Positions 45,966 through 53,771 of a stretch of DNA of 64,000 nucleotides are shown piece after piece (position 1 is the first letter of the stretch; every line of letters begins with the position of its first letter). A model generated the notes under the pieces. That model saw nothing but the letters and a program-made list of their open reading frames with translations, ran no database searches and had not been told where the DNA came from. The DNA is from Micavibrio aeruginosavorus EPB (GTDB taxonomy: Bacteria; Pseudomonadota; Alphaproteobacteria; Micavibrionales; Micavibrionaceae). The stretch covers positions 1,745,444 through 1,809,443 of the forward strand of contig NC_020812.1 of assembly GCF_000348745.1 (NCBI RefSeq). Reading direction: 5' to 3'. The position numbers and the translations under genes were made by a program.

Positions 45966-47517
45966 CGTTCAAAATCTCCATATCAAGAGTGGGTTGGGCT
46001 TGCGACGCGGGTTGGACATCGTTCAGGATCAAATCAGACGGCACGCCCAGCGCATCGCCCAGGAACCGCGCGGCCTGTGGCAGGTTGACGGCGGCCAGGG
46101 CCTCCGGCCCCATGGCCTGAACCGCCTGCAGCCAGCTGAGCGTATTCTGGACGTTGCGTTGTCCCTGCGCCCGGGCCAGCGGTGAGCGGTAATCCAGCGT
46201 GACCAGACGGCCATCAATGGCGATATCCGGCACCTCGCCCCGGCGGCGCAGGATGGCGAAGGCCCGCATGATCAGCGGCGTCATCAATTCTGTCTGCAAC
46301 CGGCCATAGGTCGCACCGAGCAACAGCGCCATTTCCCCCGATCGTTCCAAAACTTCCGTCGCGGTCATGCGGCGATCGGAAATCTGTCCCAACCGATCGG
46401 TCAGCAGGGCGTGGCGAATGCGCGCGCGCAAATCATCCAGAACCAGCTGCGAAATATCGAACCGCCCCGGCATTTCCAGCGGCTTCAGCCCCTGCGACCC
46501 GACCGCCTTTGGAATAATCACACCGGGTTTCAGTTCGATGTTGGCGGGGTTGAGAACGCCGTCATCATCCGCCTGCCAGATCCCGGTTACGGCGATGGAG
46601 GCGTTTTTCAAAATCAGCTCCACCACCTTGTTCGCAGTCTTAATATCGGGCAGCGATTTCATCACCGGTGACCGGCCATAAATTTCCCCCGGTGATTTCA
46701 GCCAGCGGAAGGCAATCATCGGCGTATCGGCCATGCGTGATTGTTTCAACACTGTGGCATTACTGCCCGCGCTTTGTAATGTGGCCTGCAACACATATCC
46801 GCCACGCCCATCGGGCAGGATGGATTCCAGAACCGGGAACCGGGCCTGGGCATCGCGCTCACCGCTGCGGATCACATCGGCGGGCAAATCCGCCAGCGGA
46901 TAGCGTTCGCGCAATTGCGCCAACGTCATGTTCACTTCGCGGTACAGGCCGTTCAGGTACCCATCGGCCCCCTCCTCCAGCACCAGTTGATGCAAAGGCA
47001 CCGCCGTAAAACGGAAGGCGGAGAACGATCCCGGCGGCGCTTCCTCAACGAACAAACACGCCGTTCCACCGACGATCAAATCGAGGAAGCATTGATGGAT
47101 TTCAACGATGAAGTTGGACCGATCCAGATGCGCCTGAATCGTGCGCGCCGCCTTTTCCAGCGCCGGGGCCAGACGTTCGGCATCACTCGCGCTGAGATCC
47201 GGCCCGGGTTTCAAACCGAACCATTGCGTCCAGGGCGGGGTCAGGTTACCCAGCAGGCTGGCCGCCAGTTGTTCGACACAATCCAGCGCCGTGGCGTCAT
47301 ACAGACGATCCATGCGCGTATCGCCGGGGCGAATGCCGCCACCAAACCCCTGACGTTGCGGCAAAGCGTAATCATACGCATCCTGCCACAACGATTCCCA
47401 CTGGGACCGGCGCGATTTTGCCGCGTTAAACCGTTGCATCAACGCATCCCGCGCCGTTGCATCCATCACCGTAGTCGGTTTCGCGGTATCCAGAACAAAA
47501 TTTGATACCATGATCAT
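45910..47517 (-). CDS. Portal (head-to-tail connector) protein, T7 gp8-like
   Basis: A 535-residue protein, the length of T7 gp8 (536). It shows the family start SKRSQWESLW-like (here SRRSQWESLWQDAYDYALPQRQGF), then RLYDATALDCVEQLAASLLGNLTPP, a long KTANKVVELILKNASIAVTG block and RMTATEVLERSGEMALLLGATYGRLQTEL. It forms the dodecameric gate for DNA packaging and ejection. Intact, with no frameshift. It overlaps the upstream 87-aa gene by four bases. Confidence 0.92.
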   Translation of the reverse strand: MIMVSNFVLDTAKPTTVMDATARDALMQRFNAAKSRRSQWESLWQDAYDYALPQRQGFGGGIRPGDTRMDRLYDATALDCVEQLAASLLGNLTPPWTQWFGLKPGPDLSASDAERLAPALEKAARTIQAHLDRSNFIVEIHQCFLDLIVGGTACLFVEEAPPGSFSAFRFTAVPLHQLVLEEGADGYLNGLYREVNMTLAQLRERYPLADLPADVIRSGERDAQARFPVLESILPDGRGGYVLQATLQSAGSNATVLKQSRMADTPMIAFRWLKSPGEIYGRSPVMKSLPDIKTANKVVELILKNASIAVTGIWQADDDGVLNPANIELKPGVIIPKAVGSQGLKPLEMPGRFDISQLVLDDLRARIRHALLTDRLGQISDRRMTATEVLERSGEMALLLGATYGRLQTELMTPLIMRAFAILRRRGEVPDIAIDGRLVTLDYRSPLARAQGQRNVQNTLSWLQAVQAMGPEALAAVNLPQAARFLGDALGVPSDLILNDVQPASQAQPTLDMEILNDELLANDEASARAAASVF

Positions 47518-47777
47518 TCCCCCAGCAAGGTTTTGCGTTGCGGGGTGTCCCCTTGGGACAATAGCCCACGGAACCCCGTGGTAATCGTGCTGAGCCGTCC
47601 GCGCCCGCGCTCCAGCAGGCTGGCCGCACGTTGGGCGGACCGTGTTTCATCATCGGTCGGCGTGGTCGTTCCGGTATCCGTCCCCGTTCCCGTAGATGGT
47701 GTGGTGGTCGGGGTCGGCGTATAGACCGGGACATATTGGACAGACGGCGTCTTCGGACGCGAAGCAAAGCTTCCCAT
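47514..47777 (-). CDS. Thr/Pro-rich small phage protein
   Basis: An 87-residue protein starting MGSFASRPKTPSVQYVPVYTP with a Thr/Pro/Gly-rich low-complexity stretch (TTTPSTGTGTDTGTTTP) and a basic C-terminus (RGRGRLSTITTGFRGLL). Small proteins of this type often lie next to podovirus portals. ATG 47777 has a strong AAGGAG ribosome binding site. Function unknown. Confidence 0.7.
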   Translation of the reverse strand: MGSFASRPKTPSVQYVPVYTPTPTTTPSTGTGTDTGTTTPTDDETRSAQRAASLLERGRGRLSTITTGFRGLLSQGDTPQRKTLLGE

Positions 47778-47813
47778 CGTGTTCTCCTTCGATAACAATG
47801 TTGGTTTAAAAAA

Positions 47814-48212
47814 TCAGGCGGCCGCGATATGGCGATACAATTGCCACGGCGTCATGATCCATCGATCATGCAGGCCGAGAATACGCTTCACCGCCTCGAC
47901 ACAGGTGAACGGCATCGGCGGCGCACAACGGCGCGGCGCTTGCCGTACCGTGGTCGGCACCACGCGTTGCCCCCGCCCCGCCAGCCATGCCGGCAAATCG
48001 AAATCGGCCGGAACGTGATGCACGGTGATTTCCGTTTTATTGGCCAGCGGATCACACGACAGCCAATGCCGCCCGTCATTCAGCAGAACGAAACAATGAC
48101 GGAACCCCGGACGCAGGAAGCGCAGCCACGGCAAATCCGTTTCCCCGGTGAACACCACCCACGCGTTTTGGCGGTTGGACGACGAATTGGAAAATTTGGA
48201 CATCATGCTCAT
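47814..48212 (-). CDS. Hypothetical protein with His...Cys pattern, possible permuted papain fold
   Basis: A 132-residue protein. RPGFRHCFVLLNDGRHW is followed after about 65 residues by PMPFTCVEAVKRILG. A His on a strand first and a Cys at the head of a helix later is the order seen in circularly permuted NlpC/P60 (LRAT/YaeF-like) enzymes. This is a pattern-based guess. ATG 48212 overlaps the upstream stop (ATGA), so the two genes are coupled. It lies upstream of the portal and may be a moron or an adsorption/lysis factor. Confidence 0.6.
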   Translation of the reverse strand: MSMMSKFSNSSSNRQNAWVVFTGETDLPWLRFLRPGFRHCFVLLNDGRHWLSCDPLANKTEITVHHVPADFDLPAWLAGRGQRVVPTTVRQAPRRCAPPMPFTCVEAVKRILGLHDRWIMTPWQLYRHIAAA

Positions 48213-48649
48213 TCTGCGGCCTCCTGTAATACATGCATGGGAACGACAACGGACCCGCCCCAAAACCGCACCATGTCGGCGCGCGGGCTTAAAATTCCCT
48301 TGTCGATAAACGGTTGTTCCATCACCGCCATGGCTTCGGTCCACAGGCGGTGGGCGCGCTGTTCCTGGGCGCGGCGCGGATCGGGCGGCAACATGCGCAG
48401 CCCGTAATGACGCAGGACCAGCATGTGATCCATGCTCAAATCCCGATTGCGGTGCAGGCGGTCCAGAACGCGCAGGACGTCAATCGGCTCGCACGGGCGG
48501 GCCACCAGCCCGGCCCCCTGCAGGGATTTGGCGCCATCAATGCGCGCCTGTTGCGCCTGTATGAACCAGAACCAGAGCGCGTCCATCGAATCGAAGGCCT
48601 GCGCCGCTGCAATCGTGACGGGGGTCGGGATATATCGGTCTCTCGCCAT
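48209..48649 (-). CDS. First gene of the phage module, unknown function
   Basis: A 146-residue soluble, helical protein starting MARDRYIPTPVTIAAAQAFDSMDALWFWFIQAQQARIDGA. It has an Arg-rich middle (DVLRVLDRLHRNRDLSMDHMLVLRHYG) and no membrane segment. ATG 48649 is supported by GGAG 11 bases upstream. It opens the minus-strand operon, 20 bases from the nearer GTTC-N7-GTTC box, and could be a head, packaging or regulatory protein. No family recognised. Confidence 0.6.
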   Translation of the reverse strand: MARDRYIPTPVTIAAAQAFDSMDALWFWFIQAQQARIDGAKSLQGAGLVARPCEPIDVLRVLDRLHRNRDLSMDHMLVLRHYGLRMLPPDPRRAQEQRAHRLWTEAMAVMEQPFIDKGILSPRADMVRFWGGSVVVPMHVLQEAAE

Positions 48650-48668
48650 GCCTTTACTCCACACAAAG

Positions 48669-48683
48669 GTTCGTATAATGTTC
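48669..48683. promoter_or_regulatory. Alphaproteobacterial LexA-type box 1
   Basis: GTTC-GTATAAT-GTTC, a perfect GTTC-N7-GTTC direct repeat, the known LexA (SOS) operator of Alphaproteobacteria. It lies 20 bases upstream of the first phage-module start codon, where a bound repressor would block transcription. Confidence 0.75.
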
Positions 48684-48693
48684 TCAAAGAACA
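48679..48693. promoter_or_regulatory. TGTTCT-CAA-AGAACA palindrome overlapping box 1
   Basis: A perfect 6-bp-arm palindrome with a three-base spacer. It uses the right half of LexA-type box 1 and adds an inverted half. It could be the operator of the divergent helix-turn-helix regulator, giving competition or cooperation with LexA at the same place. Confidence 0.5.
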
Positions 48694-48712
48694 CACGGCC
48701 CCACACCGCTTT

Positions 48713-48727
48713 GTTCTCATTTTGTTC
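48713..48727. promoter_or_regulatory. Alphaproteobacterial LexA-type box 2
   Basis: GTTC-TCATTTT-GTTC, a second perfect GTTC-N7-GTTC repeat in the same 177-base divergent region, 64 bases upstream of the phage-module start and 99 bases before the regulator start. A lone GTTC half-site at 48774 lies in an AGGAA-AATG-TTCCT palindrome nearer the regulator. Confidence 0.75.
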
Positions 48728-48825
48728 TTTATGACGGAGAAGTTTCGCCCTGTCAAGCCCAAAATAGGAAAATGTTCCTTTCTTTTTTGGTTTACGGGCG
48801 AAAAATATGATGGGATTATTCTCCT

Positions 48826-49470
48826 ATGTTTACCCATGATCAAATCTGGACCGCAATCGACCGCCTGGCCAAAGACCGGGGCTATTCCGCATCAGGATTA
48901 GCCCGTCAGGCCGGGCTGGACCCGACATCCTTTAACCGCAGCAAGCGCGTGAGCCCCAGTGGCAAGCCGCGCTGGCCGTCGACCGAATCCATCGCCAAAA
49001 TCCTGTCCGTTACGGCCTGCGCCGTCGGGGACTTCCTGTCGATGGGGGGGATCGAAACCACGGGCAAGGCCGCAACCGCCGTCCCCTTGCTGGACCTGGC
49101 CACGCTGGCGGGCGGGCGTAATCCGGCCGCCGCGCGCGAAAAAAGCAATAAAGACAAGGACAAAACCGCCCCGGCCACCATTGCGGCGGCGGCGGCGCAC
49201 TATGGCCCGGCCTGCTTTGCAACCCATATTGATGACAAACGGTTTGAACCGCTGTTCCGCAAGGGGGCCGATTTGCTGATTGATACCGATGGTGACATTG
49301 GCCCCGGTGACCGTATTTTGGCATTTTCCCGCCGGGATGGGCTGGTCTGTGGCGTTGTGAAAGCCGCGCAGAAAGCTGGATGGGACTTAACCCTGCCCGA
49401 TGGCACGCACAAAACGATGGCCGCCACCGACACGGCATGGATGGGCCGCATCGTGCTGGCCACCCAATAA
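48826..49470 (+). CDS. S24-like helix-turn-helix regulator lacking the catalytic serine
   Basis: A 214-residue protein. Residues 1-70 form a helix-turn-helix domain (GYSASGLARQAGLDPTSFNRSKR, WPSTESIAKIL). After a Lys-rich linker, residues 125-214 resemble the LexA/CI S24 domain, ending DTAWMGRIVLATQ like other alphaproteobacterial members. The usual GDSMEP box reads DKRFEP, so the nucleophilic Ser is Arg139, while a Lys at the expected partner place (K179) remains. It should bind DNA and dimerise but not cleave itself. It is divergent from the phage module across the LexA-type boxes. Confidence 0.82.
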   Translation: MFTHDQIWTAIDRLAKDRGYSASGLARQAGLDPTSFNRSKRVSPSGKPRWPSTESIAKILSVTACAVGDFLSMGGIETTGKAATAVPLLDLATLAGGRNPAAAREKSNKDKDKTAPATIAAAAAHYGPACFATHIDDKRFEPLFRKGADLLIDTDGDIGPGDRILAFSRRDGLVCGVVKAAQKAGWDLTLPDGTHKTMAATDTAWMGRIVLATQ

Positions 49471-49567
49471 GCGTAACCCCCTCTCTATATATAAGAGTGC
49501 GCGCGGGCTTGCCCGCCGGAATAAAACCCTTTAAACCATGCGAAACCCGAGAGTGGAGAGCATCGCC

Positions 49568-50089
49568 ATGACCGAAGTCCGGAACAACACACGCCCGGTA
49601 AACCAGGAAAGCCGCAGCGATTTGTACGTCCGCACCCTGTTGCGCGATGGTGAAACCCTGACCCTGATGGGCCAGATCCATTACGGCATTTACTGGAAGG
49701 CCGCCGCGCTGGGGGGCCTGAGCCTTCTTCTGCTGCTGAGCGTGTTTAATCTGGGCGTTTTCATGCTGATCATCACAGCGCTGGCCTTTGCCTATGCCGC
49801 GCTGACCAAACATTACCTTCTGCTGGCCCTGACCAACAAAAACGTCATTATCCGCTTCGGCATCATCAATCTGGACACGGTGCAGGTGCAGATGAACCGG
49901 ATCGAAAGCGTGCAACTGGCCCGCACCATCATGGGCCGCCTGCTGGGCTATGCCAGCGTTGTCGTTACCGGTACGGGTAACCGCGTGATGATGATCCCCT
50001 TTATCGCCAACGCGGACCAATTCCGTGCGGCGCTGGAACACCAATTGAATGCGCGCGATGACGCGCAAATAAAAAATCAGGACGCGTAA
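49568..50089 (+). CDS. PH-domain (YdbT-like, bPH2) membrane protein
   Basis: A 173-residue protein. Two close membrane helices (AAALGGLSLLLLLSVFNLGVF and IITALAFAYAAL) lead into a PF03703-type domain (HYLLLALTNKNVIIRFGIINLD, QMNRIESVQLARTIMGRLLGYASVVVTGTG). Such proteins are of uncertain function, some tied to stress or envelope. ATG 49568 is chosen over an upstream in-frame start because the extra residues are Arg-rich and not family-like. Five bases before the PfkB gene. Confidence 0.85.
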   Translation: MTEVRNNTRPVNQESRSDLYVRTLLRDGETLTLMGQIHYGIYWKAAALGGLSLLLLLSVFNLGVFMLIITALAFAYAALTKHYLLLALTNKNVIIRFGIINLDTVQVQMNRIESVQLARTIMGRLLGYASVVVTGTGNRVMMIPFIANADQFRAALEHQLNARDDAQIKNQDA

Positions 50090-50093
50090 CACT

Positions 50094-51071
50094 ATGTCGA
50101 ATACCCCTGCTGCCCTTTGTATCGGCGTTTGCAATGTTGATGTCATCGCGCATGTCGATGATTCATTTCTGGAACGCCACAATCTGGACAAGGGCACGAC
50201 GACGGTTTTGAGCAGCGACGCCCTCCTCAATCTGATGGGCTATCTGAACCGCCCGTTCTATCTGCCCGGCGGATGCGCGGCGAATACGGCCTGTGGCCTG
50301 GGGCTGGAAGATGTCGACACCACCTTCTGTGGCATGATCGGCACCGATTTTTACGGCGATATTTTCCGCAACGGTTTTAAATCGTACAACGTTGCCTATC
50401 ACCCGGTGACGGATGTGAAAAAACATACGTCGTTGTGCATCACATTGATCACACCGGACAAGGAACGCAGTTTCGTGCTGGCCACCGATATGGCCAGCTG
50501 GTTCCTGCCTGAAAACACGCTGCCGGACCGCGACACATCGCGCCCGTTGATCGTCTATATCGAAACCAACATGTTCCGCATGACCGCCGGAACGGATAAG
50601 CCGTCGATGGTTCATGCCGTGCTGGATAAATATGCGGCGGATGATACGCGCATCATCCTCAATCTGGTGGATACCGAAGTCACCGGCCACCACCGCGACC
50701 TGATCACCGCGCTGATGGGCGATCGCCTGGCCTTTATCGTCGGCAACCATGAAGAGATGAAGGTGCTGTTCAACACCGACAGCATCGAGGCGATGGAAAA
50801 CGCCGCATTGGCCTCCGGCCAGTCCTGCGTCATCACCATGGGTGATCGCGGCGTGACCCTGATCCATCAGGGAAAAATTTCGCGCATCCCATCCGTCGTC
50901 CACCTGAAACCCGCCGACATCGTCGATACGGTCGGCGCGGGCGACCAATTCTCCGCCGGATTTATCGCCGGACTGGTCGAGGGGCTGGATCTGGAAGCCT
51001 GCTGTGCCCAGGGCATGCAACACGCCACCGAAATCCTGCGCCAGCCGGGCGCCCGGCCGCTGGCTGCCTGA
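50094..51071 (+). CDS. PfkB-family sugar/nucleoside kinase
   Basis: A 325-residue kinase. It has the PfkB N-terminal glycine block (FYLPGGCAANTACGLG) and the C-terminal signature DIVDTVGAGDQFSAGFIAGL with the catalytic Asp. The adenosine kinase-like branch fits best (GNHEEMKVLF, VITMGDRGVTLI), but ribokinase-like sugars are possible. It is followed by a promoter region for the pyrE operon. Confidence 0.88.
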   Translation: MSNTPAALCIGVCNVDVIAHVDDSFLERHNLDKGTTTVLSSDALLNLMGYLNRPFYLPGGCAANTACGLGLEDVDTTFCGMIGTDFYGDIFRNGFKSYNVAYHPVTDVKKHTSLCITLITPDKERSFVLATDMASWFLPENTLPDRDTSRPLIVYIETNMFRMTAGTDKPSMVHAVLDKYAADDTRIILNLVDTEVTGHHRDLITALMGDRLAFIVGNHEEMKVLFNTDSIEAMENAALASGQSCVITMGDRGVTLIHQGKISRIPSVVHLKPADIVDTVGAGDQFSAGFIAGLVEGLDLEACCAQGMQHATEILRQPGARPLAA

Positions 51072-51105
51072 AACAACGATTCCACTGACGCTTTAGATGC
51101 CCGCC

Positions 51106-51135
51106 TTGACTTTTAGGCGTAGGAATTATATCCTA
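51106..51135 (+). promoter_or_regulatory. Promoter overlapped by a TAGGA-N6-TCCTA palindrome
   Basis: TTGACT at 51106-51111 and TATATC at 51127-51132 resemble -35 and -10 elements, though the 15-base spacing is short. The -10 is covered by TAGGA-ATTATA-TCCTA (51120-51135), the same palindrome as at 44201-44218. A protein bound there would block the promoter of the 78-aa/pyrE/nadK unit. Confidence 0.45.
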
Positions 51136-51140
51136 ATTTC

Positions 51141-51377
51141 ATGTTATCACCTGTATCCGACGCCCGCTATGACGGCCCCGTCCCACGGCACCTTCAAACC
51201 CGCGCGGCCCCGCCCGCGCTCTATGGCCCTCCCCCATCCCTGTCCGTCGATTTATGGGATTTGTTTTGTGCCCAACGGCGTTTGCGCCGCATGGGGACGA
51301 TGGATGAATCCCTCGGCCACCGGATCGCCGCCTTGCACGCACGGCTGGTTCGGTTAAAGTCATGGGACGTTTTTTAA
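51141..51377 (+). CDS. Small hypothetical protein upstream of pyrE
   Basis: A 78-residue protein (MLSPVSDARYDGPVPRHLQTR), Pro/Arg-rich at the start, then a helical, basic C-terminus (AQRRLRRMGTMDESLGHRIAAL). It lies 16 bases before pyrE and shares its promoter. There is no recognised family. Weak coding evidence: it could also be a leader of the pyrE mRNA. Confidence 0.45.
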   Translation: MLSPVSDARYDGPVPRHLQTRAAPPALYGPPPSLSVDLWDLFCAQRRLRRMGTMDESLGHRIAALHARLVRLKSWDVF

Positions 51378-51393
51378 AAACACGGATCAGGAC

Positions 51394-52080
51394 ATGAACA
51401 CAGACCGTAAAGAGATCGCCCGCATCGCCGCGCAAATCTTGCTGGATACCAAAAGCGTTTTGTTCAACGTCGAACAGCCCTTCATCTTTACATCCGGCCG
51501 CGCCAGCCCGGTCTATACCGATTGCCGCCGTCTGATCGCCTTCCCGGCGGAGCGCACGCAATTGATGGATTTCGGTGCCGACATCATCCGCACGCAATGC
51601 CCGAATGTGGACTATATCGCCGGGGGCGAAACGGCGGGCATTCCCTACGCCGCGTTTATCGCCGAACGGTTGAACAAGCCGATGCTGTATGTCCGTAAAA
51701 AGCCGAAAGGCTTTGGCCGCATGGCCCAGATCGAGGGATGTATGGACCAAGAAGGCGCGGAAGCCCTTCTGGTCGAAGACATGCAAAGCGATGGTGCCAG
51801 CAAGAAAGTCTTTATCGACGCGCTGCGCGCCGCCGGGGCCACGATCAACCATTCCTTCGTCATTTTCCATTACGGCATCTTCCCGTCCAGCGAGGCCAAC
51901 ATGAAGGCCATGGGCGTGACATTGCACGCATTGACCACGTTCTGGGACGTTCTGGCCGTGGCGCGGGATCGCAATTATTTTGACACCGCCACGTTGGATG
52001 AAGTTGAAAAATTCCTGCACGCGCCGGAAGACTGGTCCAACGCCCATGGCGGCCATGTGAAAGAAGGAATTTCCCATTGA
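51394..52080 (+). CDS. pyrE: Orotate phosphoribosyltransferase
   Basis: A 228-residue enzyme making OMP from orotate and PRPP in pyrimidine synthesis. It shows FIFTSGRASPVYTDCRRL (orotate site), YVRKKPKGFG (flexible-loop Lys) and the PRPP motif ALLVEDMQSDGASK; the family commonly has DVxTTG there, so this is the alphaproteobacterial variant. It shares one base with the nadK start (TGATG). Confidence 0.93.
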   Translation: MNTDRKEIARIAAQILLDTKSVLFNVEQPFIFTSGRASPVYTDCRRLIAFPAERTQLMDFGADIIRTQCPNVDYIAGGETAGIPYAAFIAERLNKPMLYVRKKPKGFGRMAQIEGCMDQEGAEALLVEDMQSDGASKKVFIDALRAAGATINHSFVIFHYGIFPSSEANMKAMGVTLHALTTFWDVLAVARDRNYFDTATLDEVEKFLHAPEDWSNAHGGHVKEGISH

Positions 52081-52838
52081 TGCGGATTCATTTTACAGCC
52101 AACGACACCGATGAAGCGCAGGATGCCATCCGCACCCTGACCGCCGCCCATGGCCAGACCGGCGTGGCGGATGCCGATGTCATTGTCGTTCTGGGCGGTG
52201 ATGGCACGTTGCTGGAAACCGTGCATAAAACGCTGAAACACAACAAGCCGGTTTACGGCATGAACCGCGGATCGGTCGGGTTCCTGCTGAACCCTTACCG
52301 CCCGGACAATCTGCTGGACCGGTTACAGGGCGCGCGCGCCATCACACTGTATCCGTTGAAAATGATCGCCAAGGACAAAAACGGCCGCACGATTGAAGCG
52401 CTGGCGTTTAACGAAGTCTCCCTGCTGCGTCAAAGCCGTCAGGCGGCAAAGATCGGCATTGCGCTGGATGGTGTGGAACGCCTGCCGGAATTGATCTGTG
52501 ATGGCGTTTTGGTCGCCACCCCGGCGGGATCAACGGCCTATAATTTCTCTGCCCACGGGCCGATTATTCCGATGTCGGCCAACGTGCTGGCCTTAACACC
52601 GATCAGCGCGTTCCGCCCACGCCGCTGGCGCGGGGCATTGTTGCCCAGCCATACCACAGTCCGCTTTGAAATTCTGGAAGCCGAAAAACGCCCGGTCAGC
52701 GCCACCGCCGATTACACGGAGATGCGCGACGTGGTGCAGGTGGACATTGCCCAGGACAACACCACCCCGTTCACAATCCTGTATGATTCCGACCATATGC
52801 TGGACGAACGGATTTTGCGGGAACAATTTGAGCCGTAA
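52080..52838 (+). CDS. nadK: NAD kinase
   Basis: A 252-residue enzyme phosphorylating NAD to NADP. It has the GGDGT motif (VIVVLGGDGTLLETVHK) and YGMNRGSVGFLLN, ELICDGVLVATPAGSTAYNFSAHGPIIPM, the two family signatures. ATG 52080 is translationally coupled to pyrE. Slightly short, like other alphaproteobacterial NadK. Confidence 0.95.
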   Translation: MRIHFTANDTDEAQDAIRTLTAAHGQTGVADADVIVVLGGDGTLLETVHKTLKHNKPVYGMNRGSVGFLLNPYRPDNLLDRLQGARAITLYPLKMIAKDKNGRTIEALAFNEVSLLRQSRQAAKIGIALDGVERLPELICDGVLVATPAGSTAYNFSAHGPIIPMSANVLALTPISAFRPRRWRGALLPSHTTVRFEILEAEKRPVSATADYTEMRDVVQVDIAQDNTTPFTILYDSDHMLDERILREQFEP

Positions 52839-52841
52839 GGC

Positions 52842-53741
52842 CTATAGCGTGGGTTTCGCCTTGGCCGCGCGCGCCGCATGCAACAGGAACAATCCCGTTT
52901 CCGACGGGTGGTTCAGGATAATATCCGCTCCACCATCCGTCGCGGTCCGCCGGATATCCGGGGCCCGGCCATTGCGCACCTGAACCACCACGCCTTGCGG
53001 GAATTTTTCCGCGTTGCTGACCAGCAACGCCGCCGCACGATCATTGCCACCGGGTGACAGGCTGTCCCCCATAAAAATGGTCAGGGCGTTGCGATCCACA
53101 TAATCGGCATTATCAATCGCATAGCCCTTGTTGAACACTTCGGACAACACCGTCACGTCATGTTCCGTATCGCTGTGGATCACGAATATTTTTTCACCAT
53201 TCACCACCGGATGGTGCGGCGATTGCAGGATGACCTCAAACGCGCCACGCGCCTCGGCCAGAATGGCGGCACGCACTTGCGGATTTGTATCAACCATATT
53301 GCGCGCATCAATATTCACGCACCCGTGTTTGTAATGCGCGATCAGCCCCGGCGTCAGCGCGCCCAGCGCCCCCGCCACCTTGTTAAACTGTTCAATGATG
53401 TAATCGGCCCCGGATGGCAAAGGCAGTTTTTCAATGACAGTCCCTCCGGCTCGCATCAACTCCGTTCCGTGGCTGCCCATAATGTGAAAGGGCGGCTTTG
53501 TTTTTGAAACCGGCAACCGGGCCAGCATATTCGTTGCCGACCGCCCGGTAATCATCGTAAAGGACACATTCGTATGATTGATCAGCGACCGGATCCCCAC
53601 CAGCGCATTGCGATCAATCTTGGCGCGCAACGGGTCATTGCCGGAATGGCACAGCGTATCGTCAAAATCGCTAAAAATCTGGACGCGTTCCCCGGCACGG
53701 ATGGCGGTGGAAACGCGATCAATCAATGTTTTAATATCCAT
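52842..53741 (-). CDS. HAD-superfamily phosphatase, trehalose-phosphatase-like
   Basis: A 299-residue protein. HAD motif I is FSDFDDTLCHSG, then FTMITGRSATNML (motif II), a cap with GSHGTELMRAGG, and motif IV in FMGDSLSPGGNDRAAALL. The order and GSHGTE block fit the trehalose-6-phosphate phosphatase (OtsB) or sucrose-phosphatase branch of type IIB HADs. No OtsA partner is in the window, so the substrate is uncertain. It converges with nadK. Confidence 0.8.
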   Translation of the reverse strand: MDIKTLIDRVSTAIRAGERVQIFSDFDDTLCHSGNDPLRAKIDRNALVGIRSLINHTNVSFTMITGRSATNMLARLPVSKTKPPFHIMGSHGTELMRAGGTVIEKLPLPSGADYIIEQFNKVAGALGALTPGLIAHYKHGCVNIDARNMVDTNPQVRAAILAEARGAFEVILQSPHHPVVNGEKIFVIHSDTEHDVTVLSEVFNKGYAIDNADYVDRNALTIFMGDSLSPGGNDRAAALLVSNAEKFPQGVVVQVRNGRAPDIRRTATDGGADIILNHPSETGLFLLHAARAAKAKPTL

Positions 53742-53771
53742 TTTTATACCCTGTTCAATTCAGTTGGCCAA

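Noticed and set aside
33614-48649. Reading the phage module as a tailocin or contractile injection system.
   Set aside because: There is no sheath, tube, tape measure or baseplate gene; portal, capsid and terminase are present, so a DNA-filled podovirus-type particle fits better.
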